A stretch of DNA of 64,000 nt, from assembly GCF_905220365.1 (NCBI RefSeq), contig NC_061130.1, positions 1,123,501-1,187,500 of the forward strand, given 5' to 3'. The stretch is from Vanessa cardui (Eukaryota; Arthropoda; Insecta; Lepidoptera; Nymphalidae). This document shows positions 12,201-21,400 of the stretch, piece by piece. The position numbers and the translations under genes were made by a program. Under the pieces are notes generated by a model that was not told where the DNA came from, ran no database searches, and saw nothing but the letters and a program-made list of their open reading frames with translations. Within the stretch, counting starts at the first letter, position 1. Each line of letters starts with the position of its first letter.

Positions 12201-15087
12201 CCCAGGGCCGTATTTAGGGGAGGGCAACCGGGGCAACTGCCCTGGGGCCTCCACATGAGAGGGGGCCTCCACATGAGAGGGGGCCTCCACACGAGAGGGG
12301 CCACAGTTTTCAGCAAGTTAACAAATACTGAGATATAGTCAAATTATAATAATGTTACTATTTAATATTTTAAAATTTACCGATACAAATACGAAACAAT
12401 TCATAGCTTACTGATTGAAATAAAAAAACTAATTAATTCATAATAATATAATTATTAGGGTGTTCACGCTTCTGTTTGTCTAGGACCCTCGCTGCTTTGT
12501 AGCCCCGGGGCCTCCACACCTTTAAATCCGACTCTGGTTATACCCATACTAAACAACAGAAAAAAGTGTGCCGCGCCGGTGACCGTTTATTTTACATTTC
12601 GTTACAAGTTAAAAGGATAGCTTGATAAAAAACAATAAGTAAGAGGGATAACTAGGCGTTTTAATTAAGCAAAACGTATTCCTACATAATTATGATGTAT
12701 TATAACGTATTACTGGCATAATTATGATGAAAACGACTAAAGGCAAACGTCATAATTAGGACGTTTTCTAGTCTTCACTTTTTGCGCGTTAATGACATAT
12801 CTGTTTACTAGAACATTGGTGTACAGGAAACAAACAGTGAAATAATTACAATAAAAATAAAAAATATAAAACAGTACTAAAACTAAAACAGTTTCCATTT
12901 ATAAATTAATCATAAGTCATTACAAAACAAGACATTTTTTTATATTTAATAGGTGCATGAAATATATAATTCATTTATATAATTTAATATAAATTTTTCA
13001 AATTATAATTAATTAATTAAAAATGCATGAGTAAAAGGCTCTTCAGAGTATATTTCTTTTACTTGTAGTTTGAATTTTTCAAGGGAGAGATGAAATATAT
13101 CACATTCAATAAATGTTTTATTGTACTGTTTAGATGATCTATTAATAAATGCATTTGCTGCATATTTAGTCTTTGTCAATGGAAAATCAAAAATAGATTT
13201 GTTGCGACTGCCAGCGAGGACACTTGATATTTATTTTAGAAAGGAGATAAGGGGAATCAAATATGTTAAAGTATCAATTTGTATAAAATGAGTATAGTAA
13301 AGTCATAAATCAGTTATTATCATTAGGTTGCTAATATTCTCGTCTACCTTCTCAATGAAGAACTGGTATTAATCATCACCAAATATGCTCAACATTATAT
13401 ATCACCATCACCACTTGGTGGTAGGGCTTTGTGCAAGTCCGTCTGGGTAGGTACCACCCACTCATCAGTTATTCTACCGCCAAATAACAATACTCGGTAT
13501 TGTTGTGTTCCGGTCTGAAGGGTGAGTGAGCCAGTGTAACAGGCACAAGGGACATAACATCTTAGTTTCCAAGGTTGGTGGCGCATTGACGATTTAAGGA
13601 ATACTTAATATTTCTTACAGCGTCATTGTCTATGGGCGATGGTGACCACTTACCATCAGGTGGCCCATATGCTCGTCCGCAAACCTATACCATAAAAAAA
13701 AAAATGTAATGATCAAGTCATCAAATATTTGTGGAAAGATGCATAGTTGTATAAATAATTTCATAAATGTCATTAAGGTGGATGTGACAACTTGCGAGCC
13801 CGTCGCGGCCTTCTGCAGCTCCGACGAAGAGGGAGAGGACGAGAACATGCTATCCTTCTTACCCATCGCGCCGGAGATTGAGGACCCAGAGGCGAGTATA
13901 ATCTCACACTTCTGAATACTGTTCCTATACAACAACAACAACAACAGCCTGTAAATTCCCACTGCTGGGCTAAAGGCCTCCTCTACCTTTGAGGAGAAGG
14001 TTTGGAACATATTTCACCACGCTGTTCCAATGCCGGTTGGTGGAATACACATGTGGCAGAATTTCTATGAAATTTGTCACATGCAGGTTTCCTCACGATG
14101 TTTTCCTTCACCACCGAGCACGAGATGAATTATAAAGACAAATTAAGCACATGAATCAGCGGTGCCTGTCTGGGTTTGAACCCGCGATCATCGGTTAAGA
14201 TGCACGCGTCCTAACCGCTGGGCCATCTCGACTCTTCTGTTCCTATAATATTGATAAATTTATTTATATTAATCGATGTGTATTTAAACAATCAGGACGG
14301 CTGGGCTGCCACTCAAGAAACTGTGACGCCGAGTGAAACCCCAGAGAAATTGGAACCGGCTGCGAAACGACCGAAAAGCAAGACATACGATATATCACTC
14401 AAAATTGCTCCACCTGGTACGTACCCTAAACATTAGCACAAATCTTATATAACTAAGGTATTTTTTTTCCCGGTAGTCTCAACTTCTTTTGAATATGGCA
14501 ACACTGTCACAAGACAAGATTGACACTGGAACGTTAACAAAGTCCTTTTAACTAAATTTTTCACTTAAAAATAGCTTTGCCTGCAAAACATATTGAGGTA
14601 TAGTACGACACAACTTAGATGTAGCATCGGCAAAATTCGTAAATTATCCATAATTATCGTAAACCCAAATAATCAATATTTATTTCTTATATGAATATGA
14701 TCTTTATACAAATGTAATAACTTGCAATATCATATGACCTAATATGTTCATCAATTTGACTCGTCGCGTCGATTTACATGCACTTGCTTTTTTGGGTTGA
14801 AATGACGAGAATCTATAGCGACAAATAGCGTCAAATGGCGTGACATGGAGCTATTTCCATTGGTTGTGTAAATTAGATGCTACATCTAAGTTGTGTCGTA
14901 CTGTATGCTGTTATTGTTGTCTGTCCACTATATCAAGAGTGGGTTCCATTAAAAATCGCCTGTTGTACATCAGTATTGCTTTAAAAACTATTGAGTATTT
15001 TTCTTTGCAGAACAACCATTATCGTTTGGCGGGAAAAACAAACAAACAGCAGGAAGTAAAAAAGTTGCAGGCAGACCTCGTAAATAA
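210..15087 (+). CDS. Rbbp5: RBBP5 (COMPASS/MLL WD-repeat subunit), 3' part
   Basis: RBBP5 is a WD40 scaffold that, with ASH2L, WDR5 and DPY30, activates the nuclear histone H3K4 methyltransferases. Seven coding exons are visible: 210-391, 737-856, 2822-3015, 10767-10942, 13778-13891, 14296-14416 and 15011-15087 (TAA). Their lengths sum to 984 nt, 327 residues in one frame; the N-terminus lies upstream of the window. Recognisable family stretches are GDINVIASFDRRGDHVYTGN in the first exon, CCFSGDGEYICAGSARQHAL and HGTKGELLLDVVWHP in the third, WSAFAPDFKELDENVEYEER in the fourth, and AAFCSSDEEGED in the fifth. The short end (GSKKVAGRPRK) lacks the longer tail of the human protein. Intron 5 uses a GC donor (GAG|GCGAGT at 13892). 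The 7.7-kb intron 3 is filled with mobile elements. Confidence 0.95.
1097..1364 (+). mobile_element. Helitron-like non-autonomous element, copy 1
   Basis: A 268-bp unit begins TCTATACATATAATAAAATTGG and ends ...GGCACAGCTAG followed by T, as expected for Helitrons (5' TC, 3' CTAG, insertion between A and T). A second full copy is at 41175-41442. Both contain the phrase about a sugar-like GTTCSGCTAATCTC block and the GGAGTAACTTAG block. It lies in Rbbp5 intron 2. Confidence 0.6.
1531..1990 (-). mobile_element. Helitron-like repeat with GC-rich hairpin terminus
   Basis: Read on the minus strand this ends in CGTGCGAAGCCGGGGCGGGTCGCTAG then T. This GC-rich terminal segment with CTAG is common in lepidopteran Helitron-like repeats. 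Related ends are at 42193 (minus) and 58650-58692 (plus). The far end is not sharply defined; a (CAGA)n run sits at 1958-1975. Confidence 0.45.
2262..2745 (+). mobile_element. Helitron-like repeat
   Basis: Starts near CTACACTAATAATATAAAGAGG, contains the frequent lepidopteran block ACTACCGGACCGATTTTAAA, and ends GGGCGAAGCCGCGGGCGACCGCTAG followed by T at about 2745. It lies just upstream of Rbbp5 exon 2822-3015. Boundaries are approximate. Confidence 0.5.
3290..3550. repeat. Small MITE-like element with short inverted ends
   Basis: The ends GTGTTGCCAA (near 3293) and TTGGCAACAT (near 3537) are inverted repeats around AT-rich non-coding sequence. No target duplication is clear. Confidence 0.35.
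3567..3965 (+). mobile_element. THAP/P-element-like repeat, left part, split by the gypsy insertion
   Basis: This stretch is colinear with 43955-44335, from the segment reading GACTATTTGACTGGTTTTT to the TTTTTAAACT just before the gypsy LTR. The repeat resumes at 9683 with AAACTCATAATATACAC, exactly as in the uninterrupted copy at 44330. The gypsy element therefore landed inside an older repeat. Confidence 0.75.
3966..4355 (-). repeat. Gypsy 3' LTR
   Basis: 390 bp, in the same orientation as 9246-9682. On the plus strand both begin TAAAGGCTCTTGAGG and end CGCTCGAGGCGCCGTC. Compared with the right copy it lacks about 50 bp near 4325-4335. It includes a copy of the gag start region. Confidence 0.85.
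4548..4924 (-). repeat. Array of hairpin units before the 3' LTR
   Basis: Five units at 4649-4683, 4726-4760, 4767-4796, 4805-4839 and 4887-4919 share the plus-strand plan GTCC(T)TTCGA, variable arm, loop, complementary arm, ACCGGACAA. The arms differ: CTAGGCAC/GTGCTTAG, CCATGT/ACATGG, CCGAT/ATCGG, CACGC/GCGTG, TCACA/TGTGA. The third unit lacks the closing box. Half-units occur at 4548-4562 and 4617-4634. The array lies between the pol stop and the 3' LTR. Confidence 0.8.
4980..8087 (-). CDS. Gypsy Pol: reverse transcriptase, RNase H, integrase
   Basis: An open frame of about 1,035 codons, without a true ATG; it follows a stop at the protease end. Reverse transcriptase covers about residues 120-350, with LDMAAGFHQIP at 196-206 and the catalytic YMDD at 258-261. 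RNase H follows, with the LHCDASSEG Asp near 407, then the ELETLAVV Glu and the YTDC Asp. Integrase has an HHCC zinc segment (IHSEIQHLG...CVRRFVDSCIVC), then core acidic residues in HIDFTG, ADQGH and ANGQVERVM. The C-terminus is acidic and Ser/Thr-rich. It copies element RNA into cDNA and inserts it. The upstream protease is broken, so the frame is probably not expressed as a working polyprotein. Confidence 0.9.
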   Translation of the reverse strand: MTLLFHIVPDDYITESVIIGSDIFEHGVRVEIDHDNLCIVKNEKTNACEHKTTGINFETVDTDLVGKEKEALLSILLKYANHFVKGNPTKRVNTGQMENNLIDPNKIVQRSPYRLSPPEKQVIREKVQELLDAGIIRESSSPFASPIILVKKKDNTDRMCVDYRELNSNTRPEHYPLPLIDDQIDQLSGAYFFSSLDMAAGFHQIPIHPESVEKTAFVTPEGQYEYLAMPFGLRNAPSVYQRCINNAFKDLKDKPLVYMDDVLCYSSNIIEGLRRLEQVLEALARAGFSLNIRKCKFMKNKVDYLGYAIQSGEVRPNSLKIQALANAPAPKTATHVRQFLGLASYFRKFIPNFSRIVGPLYPLTRLKGGIKWTENHEEIRQSIIQILTSEPVLTIFDHNLPVELHCDASSEGYGAIVIQKRDNMPHVVAYFSRRTTEVESRYHSYELETLAVVRAIEHFRHYLYGRKFTVYTDCNSLKASKSKVDLTPRVHRWWAILQAYDFDIVYREGKKMEHADYLSRNLQLDPEQSKVGVDASKSVQSKNIVSKSVKFVELHEGWLSVEQKRDSEIQDLISKFCNKELPQAVADTYDVRNGILYRKICRNKAVSWLPIVPRSLIWTLINHIHSEIQHLGPDKTLDKIYELYWFPEMSKCVRRFVDSCIVCKASKGPSGAQPVRLHPIPKVAVPWHTLHIDFTGKLSGKSDQKEYCSVIIDSFTKYVLLEHTTSLDAASAVNALKKAVYLFGAPKRVIADQGHCYISTDFKAFCADNNIQLHFIATGSSRANGQVERVMRTLKSLLTIIENDPNKNWRDELGNVQLALNSTRSTVTKYTPTELLTGACAQPLGISKLTYGNEQSQRLDIESIRAEASKNIEKAAKADTVRFNRGRATIKPFSKGDFVFVKSSERNQTKLDRKFRGPFVITNVLENDRYELKSITGSSRTFKYSHENLRLVPRGHEGLTEVAFSMLNENEAMTAGDNDEQLDGYQNDDSDTLSAHSDTLTAGSTTLTAQSETMSDDSEDESHREEIVDVEVHHS
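8088..9281 (-). pseudogene. Gypsy gag and protease region, frame-broken
   Basis: The first ATG of gag is at 9281-9279, inside the 5' LTR. The frame runs to a stop near 8706 and continues in a second frame from about 8712, so a one-base shift separates the capsid-like part from the nucleocapsid part. The second frame holds a CCHC knuckle (CHRCGVPGHRIIDC) and stops at 8428. A further frame nearby has a second knuckle (CFSCGKPGHVSTGC, about 8396-8355). The protease that should follow has no DTG/DSG active site. A short repeat of GGATGT units sits where it would be, near 8240, and stops interrupt the region before the RT frame. Confidence 0.75.
9246..9682 (-). repeat. Gypsy 5' LTR containing the gag start
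   Basis: 437 bp, matching 3966-4355 and ending next to the AAACT target duplication. The gag ATG lies 33-36 bp inside its inner edge, so translation begins in the LTR, as in yeast Ty1. The first internal bases contain TGGGATGC, but I could not match a primer tRNA. Confidence 0.8.
9683..9770 (+). mobile_element. THAP/P-element-like repeat, right part after the gypsy insertion
   Basis: Continues the repeat from 3965: CATAATATACACTGATTACAATAATTCACAATTTATTTTTCGC matches 44338-44381 with few changes. Confidence 0.7.
9777..10022 (+). mobile_element. tRNA-headed SINE, family B, copy 1
   Basis: The head GACGACCTCCGTGGTCGAGTAG...GGTTCGATTCCCGG has pol III A- and B-box features, followed by a shared body (GGGTCTGGGTGTTTGTGGTA) and an AT-rich tail. 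The same element is at 10997-11234. The head is not a foldable intact tRNA. Confidence 0.7.
10236..10527 (+). mobile_element. tRNA-derived SINE, family A (Metulj-like), copy 1
   Basis: Full-length sense copy. It has a tRNA-like head (GAGATGGCCCAGTGGTTAGAACG...GCGGGTTCAAACCC), the body TTCCACCAACCCGCATTGGAACAGCGTGGTGGAATATG, and a (GTT)n tail. Nominal family: butterfly Metulj-like SINE, by recall. Confidence 0.8.
10997..11234 (+). mobile_element. tRNA-headed SINE, family B, copy 2
   Basis: Same head and body as 9777-10022, in the same orientation, immediately before the pogo-like element. Confidence 0.7.
11235..12151 (-). mobile_element. Pogo/Tigger-like DNA transposon remnant
   Basis: Bounded by TA on both sides (11233-11234 and 12152-12153). 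The inverted ends are imperfect: CAGTGTAAACTCTATATAACGACACT against CAGTGTAAACTCCATGTAACGTCACT. On the minus strand a frame at about 11790-11479 reads ...LPLNEWI, a stop, then QVIMAGN...LTDIEILDSVRK...DELEPPP. This resembles the acidic C-terminal end of pogo/Tigger transposases. The catalytic domain is missing, so this is a deletion derivative. Confidence 0.65.
11479..11697 (-). pseudogene. Pogo-like transposase C-terminal fragment
   Basis: A 72-codon frame carrying the acidic segment EEDETDELEPPP typical of the transposase tail. An in-frame stop just upstream separates it from more of the same protein (TELEFDSDDDLPLNEWI). It has no DDE residues and is not functional. Confidence 0.55.
12203..12536. 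mobile_element. hAT-type MITE with 8-bp target duplication
   Basis: Ends CAGGGCCGTATTTAGG and the reverse of CCTTTAAATCCGACTCTG. Flanked by the perfect 8-bp duplication GTTATACC (12195-12202 and 12537-12544). Inside, GGGGCCTCCACATGAGAG is repeated in tandem near 12245-12300. No transposase. Confidence 0.8.
13400..13704 (+). mobile_element. Retroposon family D, copy with A-tail
   Basis: Contains GGTAGGGCTTTGTGCAAG...TACCACCCACTCATCAG...ACCATCAGGTGGCCCATATGCTCGTCCGC and ends in an A-run at 13693-13704. Antisense or degraded relatives are at 53041-53420, 50740-50970, 45720-45900 and 29290-29520. LINE or SINE class not decided. Confidence 0.6.
13930..14236 (-). mobile_element. SINE family A, copy 2
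   Basis: Full-length antisense copy with target duplication CTGTTCCTATA on both sides (13919-13929 and 14237-14247). In Rbbp5 intron 5. Confidence 0.85.
14599..14905. mobile_element. TA-flanked MITE family C, copy 1
   Basis: Inverted ends TATAGTACGACACAACTTAGATGTAGCATCGG / CTACATCTAAGTTGTGTCGTACTGTA. Non-coding interior with GACGCGTC-like blocks shared by all copies. Class II, Tc1/mariner-like TA target, by inference. Confidence 0.7.
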
Positions 15088-15153
15088 ATATTTTAAGAAA
15101 ATTATATATATTTTTTATTTACAATTGGCAAGTACGTCAGGAGTATGTATATA

Positions 15154-15186
15154 AATAAAAAACGCCAATAGGAGAAAACATTTATT
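15154..15186. terminator. Facing poly(A) signals of Rbbp5 and Rsf1
   Basis: AATAAA for the plus strand at 15154-15159 follows the Rbbp5 stop by 67 bp. TTTATT at 15181-15186 is AATAAA on the minus strand, 270 bp past the Rsf1 stop. The two 3' UTRs end close together or overlap. Confidence 0.5.
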
Positions 15187-15454
15187 TTGCAAAAAAGAAA
15201 TTATCGATCTTTAATAGAATTCGTATTTAGAGTATACCGTAAGTACTTATCGTTCTGTATATAAATAAATCTCACTTAAACGTAAACAAAATAATACATC
15301 GCTTTTATTCGAGACCAAAAAGACTCATTAAACTTCGTCGAACTAAATATTTTTACTTCATAAAATATCATACATAGCGTACGTCACAAGGCGTCTATAG
15401 CCGTCGGTATAAATAAAATTATCTATGTTATATTTACAAGTGGACTACTCACTA

Positions 15455-18401
15455 TTACGCGTCTAAGTCGTCCTCGCGCTGGCTCGAGAAGTAACTGACG
15501 AGGCCCCCGAAAACACTGCCCTCCTCGCCGGGGGCCTCCGTTTTGATGGGAACCAGCTTGCCGTCCGGTATATATTTATTTACAGCGCCGGGTATTTTCA
15601 GGAACTGAGGTTTAGTTTCGGGTGGTGACGAACGATCGTCATCGACGTCGTTAGGGGATTCGGCTCCGCTTTCCCTCTCGTTATCCTTTTCGATCTCATC
15701 TTGGGGTGAAGGGGGTTTGGTGGGCGTCAGAACCGATTCCCGGAGGGACTGCAGTGGAGGCTGCTTGTCCAATCTATGCATGTCCTGGTAGGGCGCGTAG
15801 TGCGGCATACCGGGACTGGACCGGGCGTGCGGGGCTCGCAGCAACGGCACGCCGTAAGGCGAGCGGCCTTGTGGCCTCATGTACGGGTAGTGTGGAGGTA
15901 GATCGTGACCCATCAATCTCTCAGGTGCGGGAGCCCTGGGCAAGTCGTGGATCATTGATCGATCTGGACCAGGGGGCCTCGGTAATTCGTGAATCATTTG
16001 CCGTTCTGATCCAGGAGGTCGCGACATATCGTGCATCAACGATCGATCTGGACCGGGAGGTCGCGTCATATCTTGCATTGTAGATCGATCTGGACCCGGT
16101 GGTCTCGGCATTTCGTGCATCAAATTTCGATCAGGCCCGGGCGGTCTGGGCATGTCGTGCATCAATGGTCGGTCTAAACCAGGTGGTCTGTCCATACTGG
16201 GAGGTCTTTCCATATTTGGAGGCCTGTCCATGCTTGGTGGTCTATCCATACTTGGAGGTCTGTCCATACCAAGAGGTCTATCCATACTAGGAGGTCTCTC
16301 CATACCAGGTCTATCCATACTAGGAGGTCTCTCCATACCAGGTCTATCCATACTTGGAGGTCTATCCATACTGGGAGGTCTATCCATACTTGGAGGTCTG
16401 TCCATACCATGAGGTCTATCCATACCAGGAGGTCTATCCATACTTGGAGGTCTGTCCATACTTGGAGGTCTGTCCATACCATGTGGTCTATCCATACCAG
16501 GAGGTCTATCCATACTTGGAGGTCTGTCCATACCATGAGGTCTATCCATACCTGGAGGTCTATCCATACCAGGAGGTCTATCCATACTTGGAGGTCTGTC
16601 CATACCAGGTGGTCTATCCATATTTGGAGGTCTATCCATATTTGGAGGCCTATCCATACCAGGCCTATCCATACTAGGAGGTCGGTCCATACCAGGAGGT
16701 CGGTCCATACCAGGAGGTCTGTCCATACCAGGAGGTCGGTCCATACCAGGCGGTCTATCCATGCCGGGAGGTCGATCCAGACCAGGTGGTCTCGGCATGT
16801 CATGTATCATTGGGTGATCAGTCCCCGCAGGCCTGAGCATGTCTTGCATCAACGAACGCTCAGATCCCGGTGGCCTTGGCATATCTTGCGGCAACTGTCG
16901 CTCGAGTCCGTGCAACCTCGTCATATCTTGTATCGGTGATCGATCTTGACCGGAATTTCTAAGCATTTCGTGCATCATCGTCCTCTCGGGAACGGTCCTT
17001 TCAGATGAAGAAGGCCTCTGTATATCGTGTATTGAAGAATTAGGTCCCGGTGGCCGAATCATCTCGTGCATCAAAGGCCTGTCCAGATGTAACGGTCTCG
17101 AAGCGTCGTGAGGTATTAACGGTCTTTCGGAAACTGGCGATCGAACTTCATTGAACTGCGGTCGCTCTAAACCGGACCTAGGAATCGCATCGACGGGTTT
17201 CATATCACTTAGATTATTTGGCAAAAAAGGTCGGACATTCGAAGGCATGCGTTGCAGAGGGTTGTGATGTAGTCTCGTTTGAAGATTTAGTAGGGTTTCT
17301 TGGGGCTGAGAATTCGGAGGGGCATGCGGTGCGTAGGGTCCATAAGGGCCGTATTGCGGCGCGTACGGACCCAGCGGATATCGGGGCCTTCCATCTTTAT
17401 TTTCCGTGTGCTTGATTTTGGGATGATTTCTGAGGGGTTCTGGCGAGGTGGGCCGATCGGTAGGAGACACGGGAGGCGATTGATACTCGGGTTCTGTTTT
17501 AACTTCAGCCTTGATCGTTATCGGTGGTTCCGCGCCGACCTCTGATAACGAATTCGTCTGCGGCGACTTTTGCCCTGGAAGCACCGGCGCTGGCGACACC
17601 GAAGGTGCCCCGGGTGTTGGCACCCGGACAACGACATTACCGGGCGGCACTGGACCTGGGCCTCGTATGCCGGCCACCATTCCTGGGACCAATCCCCGCG
17701 GCATAGAATTCTGGTGGCTACCCATCACTGGCGGGCCGTGTGGAGAGGACACGGGCGGCCCGTGTGGCATACCGAGCGGCATAGTAGGACGCATCCCTGG
17801 AGGTCCATGTAAGAGACCGGAATGACCATGCGGTAGGCCGCCGGGCATGTGAGGTCCATGCGGAGACGACACTGGAGGGCCATGAGGCGACACGCCTGGT
17901 GGAACATGTGGGTTCGAGCCCGACGAACCGGGCGGATGCGCTCCCTGGAGCTCCGGTCTGCCGCTGTGATGTCCCGGTGGTCGGAGAACTCCGTGAGGGC
18001 CGGACACGGGGGGTCCGTGAGCCGAGTGGGGCGGACGGAGTCCGTGCATACCGTGGGGATGAGGCCCCGGTGGGCCGTAGTGCGACTGCGGCGACGAAGG
18101 GGGCGGGCCGTGCGGCGACGAGACGGGCGGCCGGTGTGGGGGCCCATGGGGCGACGCTGGGGGTCCGTGAGCCAGCGGGCTGGGCCCCAGTGGGCGGTGA
18201 GGTCCATGAGGCCCGGGGGATGAGGCGGGCGGCGGTCCGCCGGGTCGCACGGGGTAGGCGGGCAGGCCCTGTATGTGCGAGTAGTACTGCGGGTACTGCG
18301 CCCTGGCGCCCTGGTTGAGGCCGGGGTGCATCTGATACATGGGCACGCCCTGCCCACGAGGACCGTACGGGGGGTTGCCGGCCGAGTACATCATAGATCC
18401 C
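15455..18401 (-). CDS. Rsf1: RSF1 last exon: proline-rich tail with hexapeptide repeats
   Basis: A single 2.9-kb exon encodes about 980 residues. The first part is HGPP/SSPHGPP-rich. The middle carries a block of about 33 MDRPPG/S/N hexapeptides. Around it are 14-residue repeats of the type RPPGPDRSLMHDMP. The end is PETKPQFLKIPGAVNKYIPDGK and stops at 15455. The entry junction is TCTAG|GG at 18402. The whole region is likely disordered; I know of no named domain. Long open frames on the opposite strand here are a by-product of its GC-rich periodic codons. Confidence 0.85.
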
Positions 18402-21400
18402 CTAGAAGGACAGATGTTACGACTTTAGTATCGGTCTATTATATGTGTATAGTACGACACAAATTAGATGTAGCATCGGAAAATGCAATGGAATGAAAAT
18501 AAAACCGATTTTTGTCGATTTACGCAACCAATAGAAATCGCTATAGATTCACGCGTCAGAGAAAGCAAGTGCATGTAAATCGACGCGTCAAATTGACGAA
18601 TATATTAGGTCATATGATATTACAAGTTATTACATTTGTACAAAGACCATATTCGCATGAGAAATAAATATTGATAATTTGGGATAGCGTACTCAATTCG
18701 GATGTGATCGGTTTTACAAATTTTGCCGATGCGACATCTAAGTTGTGTCGTACTATACTATATTTATTACGTTTAAGTTACAGCATATGTACCTGTATTG
18801 TTGGTTAATCATATGTGGCATCCGTGTGATAATGCTGGGTTCCTCTGTGACTGGTTTGAAAGGCTGAGGCGACCCGGCCACCGACAGTGTGCCCTCTCGC
18901 ATGACGTTATGGTGTTGGTCAGGTCTGTGGGCGAGTGGTGACCGTTCGTCCACCGATATACCGCGTAGTTCGGGTCGAACCTAAAATATTAGTAATATTT
19001 TAAATATAAAGGAAAAGATCTAAACCTAGTCTAAAAGTATAAACTTCTAGAAAATCTCAGTATTCTATATTCAAGTAGGCTCATAAATTAACGTTTAAAA
19101 CTCTATGTTACAGTGTTGAAATAAATGTAAAGAAACAAGATCTTTAGAAAGTAGATTCTACCGAAAAAATGGCTAAGAAACTCAGTAATTACTTTTTTCC
19201 ATTTTAATCAAGTTTGTAAGTAAAGTATATAATTTTTTTATAGTAGAAATGAATAAATACTAAGTCCTCGCTTTTTTATCTCCAATATAATCTTGTGTTG
19301 AGAGTATGGAATATTTATCAATATTTTTTTACATGAGCTTTAATATTTTTCAACAGGCCATAGTAAAAATATCTGTTTAATCTTATAGAAACAAATACCG
19401 TACCCCAGGATTGATGCTTAACTAGGATTTATTAGTTTAACTTTACAAATTTAATAAAAGAATTTTTTGTCGGTTTACAATGAAAGCAAAGTTATTTTGA
19501 TAAATTTTAAGGACAACAACAACAACAGCCTGTAAATTCCCACTGCTGGGATAAAGGCCTCCTCTCCCTTTGAGGAGAAGGTTTGGAACAAATTTCACCA
19601 CGCTGTTCCAATGCGGGTTGGTAGAAATTTTAAGGGCAAATAATTAATATTTATGGGCTGTTATTTTCAATAATATCTAGAAAATATAACTGAATGTACC
19701 TGTAACCTCGGCGCTACCGGGAACCTCTGTTCCTGGTAGTCAGGCGGCGGCCTGGGGACTGGACTGCCGTAGGGTCGCTCGGGACGCACGGACATCCCAG
19801 GGGGATATCCTGGGGGACCAACAAACTCAGTTTTCTCCTTCTTAACTCTCTTGCTCTCCTGGAGAGCGAGTCTCGCTAAACGTTTCTCTTCTCTCTCCTT
19901 GGCCTTTTGCTCCTTTAACTTTTCCTTTTCTTCTTTCTTCTGCATCCGTTCCTGTTTCCTTGCTTCTTTTTCAGCCAATTTCGCTTCACGCTCCTGTCTT
20001 TTTTTCTCGCGCTCGACCTGGAAGTTATTGTGTTTAATAATTTCTTTTTGAAAGCAGTCGTACAGTAATATTACTTATTATATGAATTTTGTAGGTAAGA
20101 ATATTATTTCTACTTATACGACATCTCTGTTTTAACAGCTGCTATATAAATAAACATTTAGAGACAGCAGATCGATTATTTTGTCGGAGAATCATAAAAT
20201 GAAATTGTATTCATAAAACTTACTTGATTCGGCCTCAGAGGTCCCATTACACTATCCGGCTTCAAGTCTGGAAACGAACAGAAAAAAATTAAAACAATCT
20301 CACATACTTTCAAAGGAAAAATTACAATTGTGCCAATGTAACACAAATTCATTAAAAGACAAAATTGACAGATTAGTTTTTCATAAAAACCATGTTATAA
20401 CATGGTTACTTTAAAGCAATGGTCACCGCTGCAAAATTAGACATCTAGGAAGTCAGCACCAATGGGTTCATAGTGGCGGCGTTACCTTTGATCTTGACGC
20501 CGACCAGCTTGGACAACGCGTCGTCTGCGCACGCGCCGCGCCCGCGGCCACGCGCGCCCCTGCGCACACACACACGCACATTACGCTCACATTATACACT
20601 ACCAGCGGTTTGAAAAAAGAACATCAGCGGGCACACGCATTACGCTCACATTATACACTACCACCGTTTTGAAAAAAGAACATCAGCGGACCTTTTTATT
20701 AAATTAATTATTACATTATTATCGTATTGGTTCTCCAGGGCTGAGATGGCCCAGTGGTTAGAACGCGTGCATCTTAACCGATGAACGCGGGTTCAAACCC
20801 AGGCAAGCACCGCTATGTATATGTGCTTAATTTGTGTTTATAATTCATCTCGTGCTCGGCGGTGAAGGAAAACATCGTGAGGAAACCTGCATGTGTCTAA
20901 TTTCATCGAAATTCTGCCACATGTGCATTCCACCAACCCGCATAGGAACAGCATGGTGGAATATGTTCCAAACCCTCTCCTTAATGGCAGAGGAGGCCTT
21001 ATCCCAGCCGTGGGAAATTTACAGGCTGTTACTTTACTTTTTACTATCTCCAGGGCAAAACATCGGCACTGCTCATTGCACAGTTACACCAGATTGATAT
21101 GTCGCAAGTAAAATTAATGACAATTTTAGTAGACATATAATCTTCTTTCAGAATATATAAAGAATACATTAAATCATATGACATATTTTGGATGATATTT
21201 GGGCCATATTTGTAATATATAAGTAATTTTATAGTACCTGCTGCCCCGACCACCTCTGCTCCCGCGACCGCGAAGAGGCCTCGGAGTACTGCTCATTTGA
21301 GGCTGAGATTCTAAAGCTAAAATGTAACACAGGGATAATATATTAGTTAAATAAGATATGAGTATAGTACAACACAACTTAGATGTCGCATCGGCAAAGT

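Noticed and set aside
16174..18357. Long open frames on both strands opposite and overlapping the RSF1 last exon
   Set aside because: They follow the 18-bp periodicity and GC bias of the real coding frame; no domain, no splice context.
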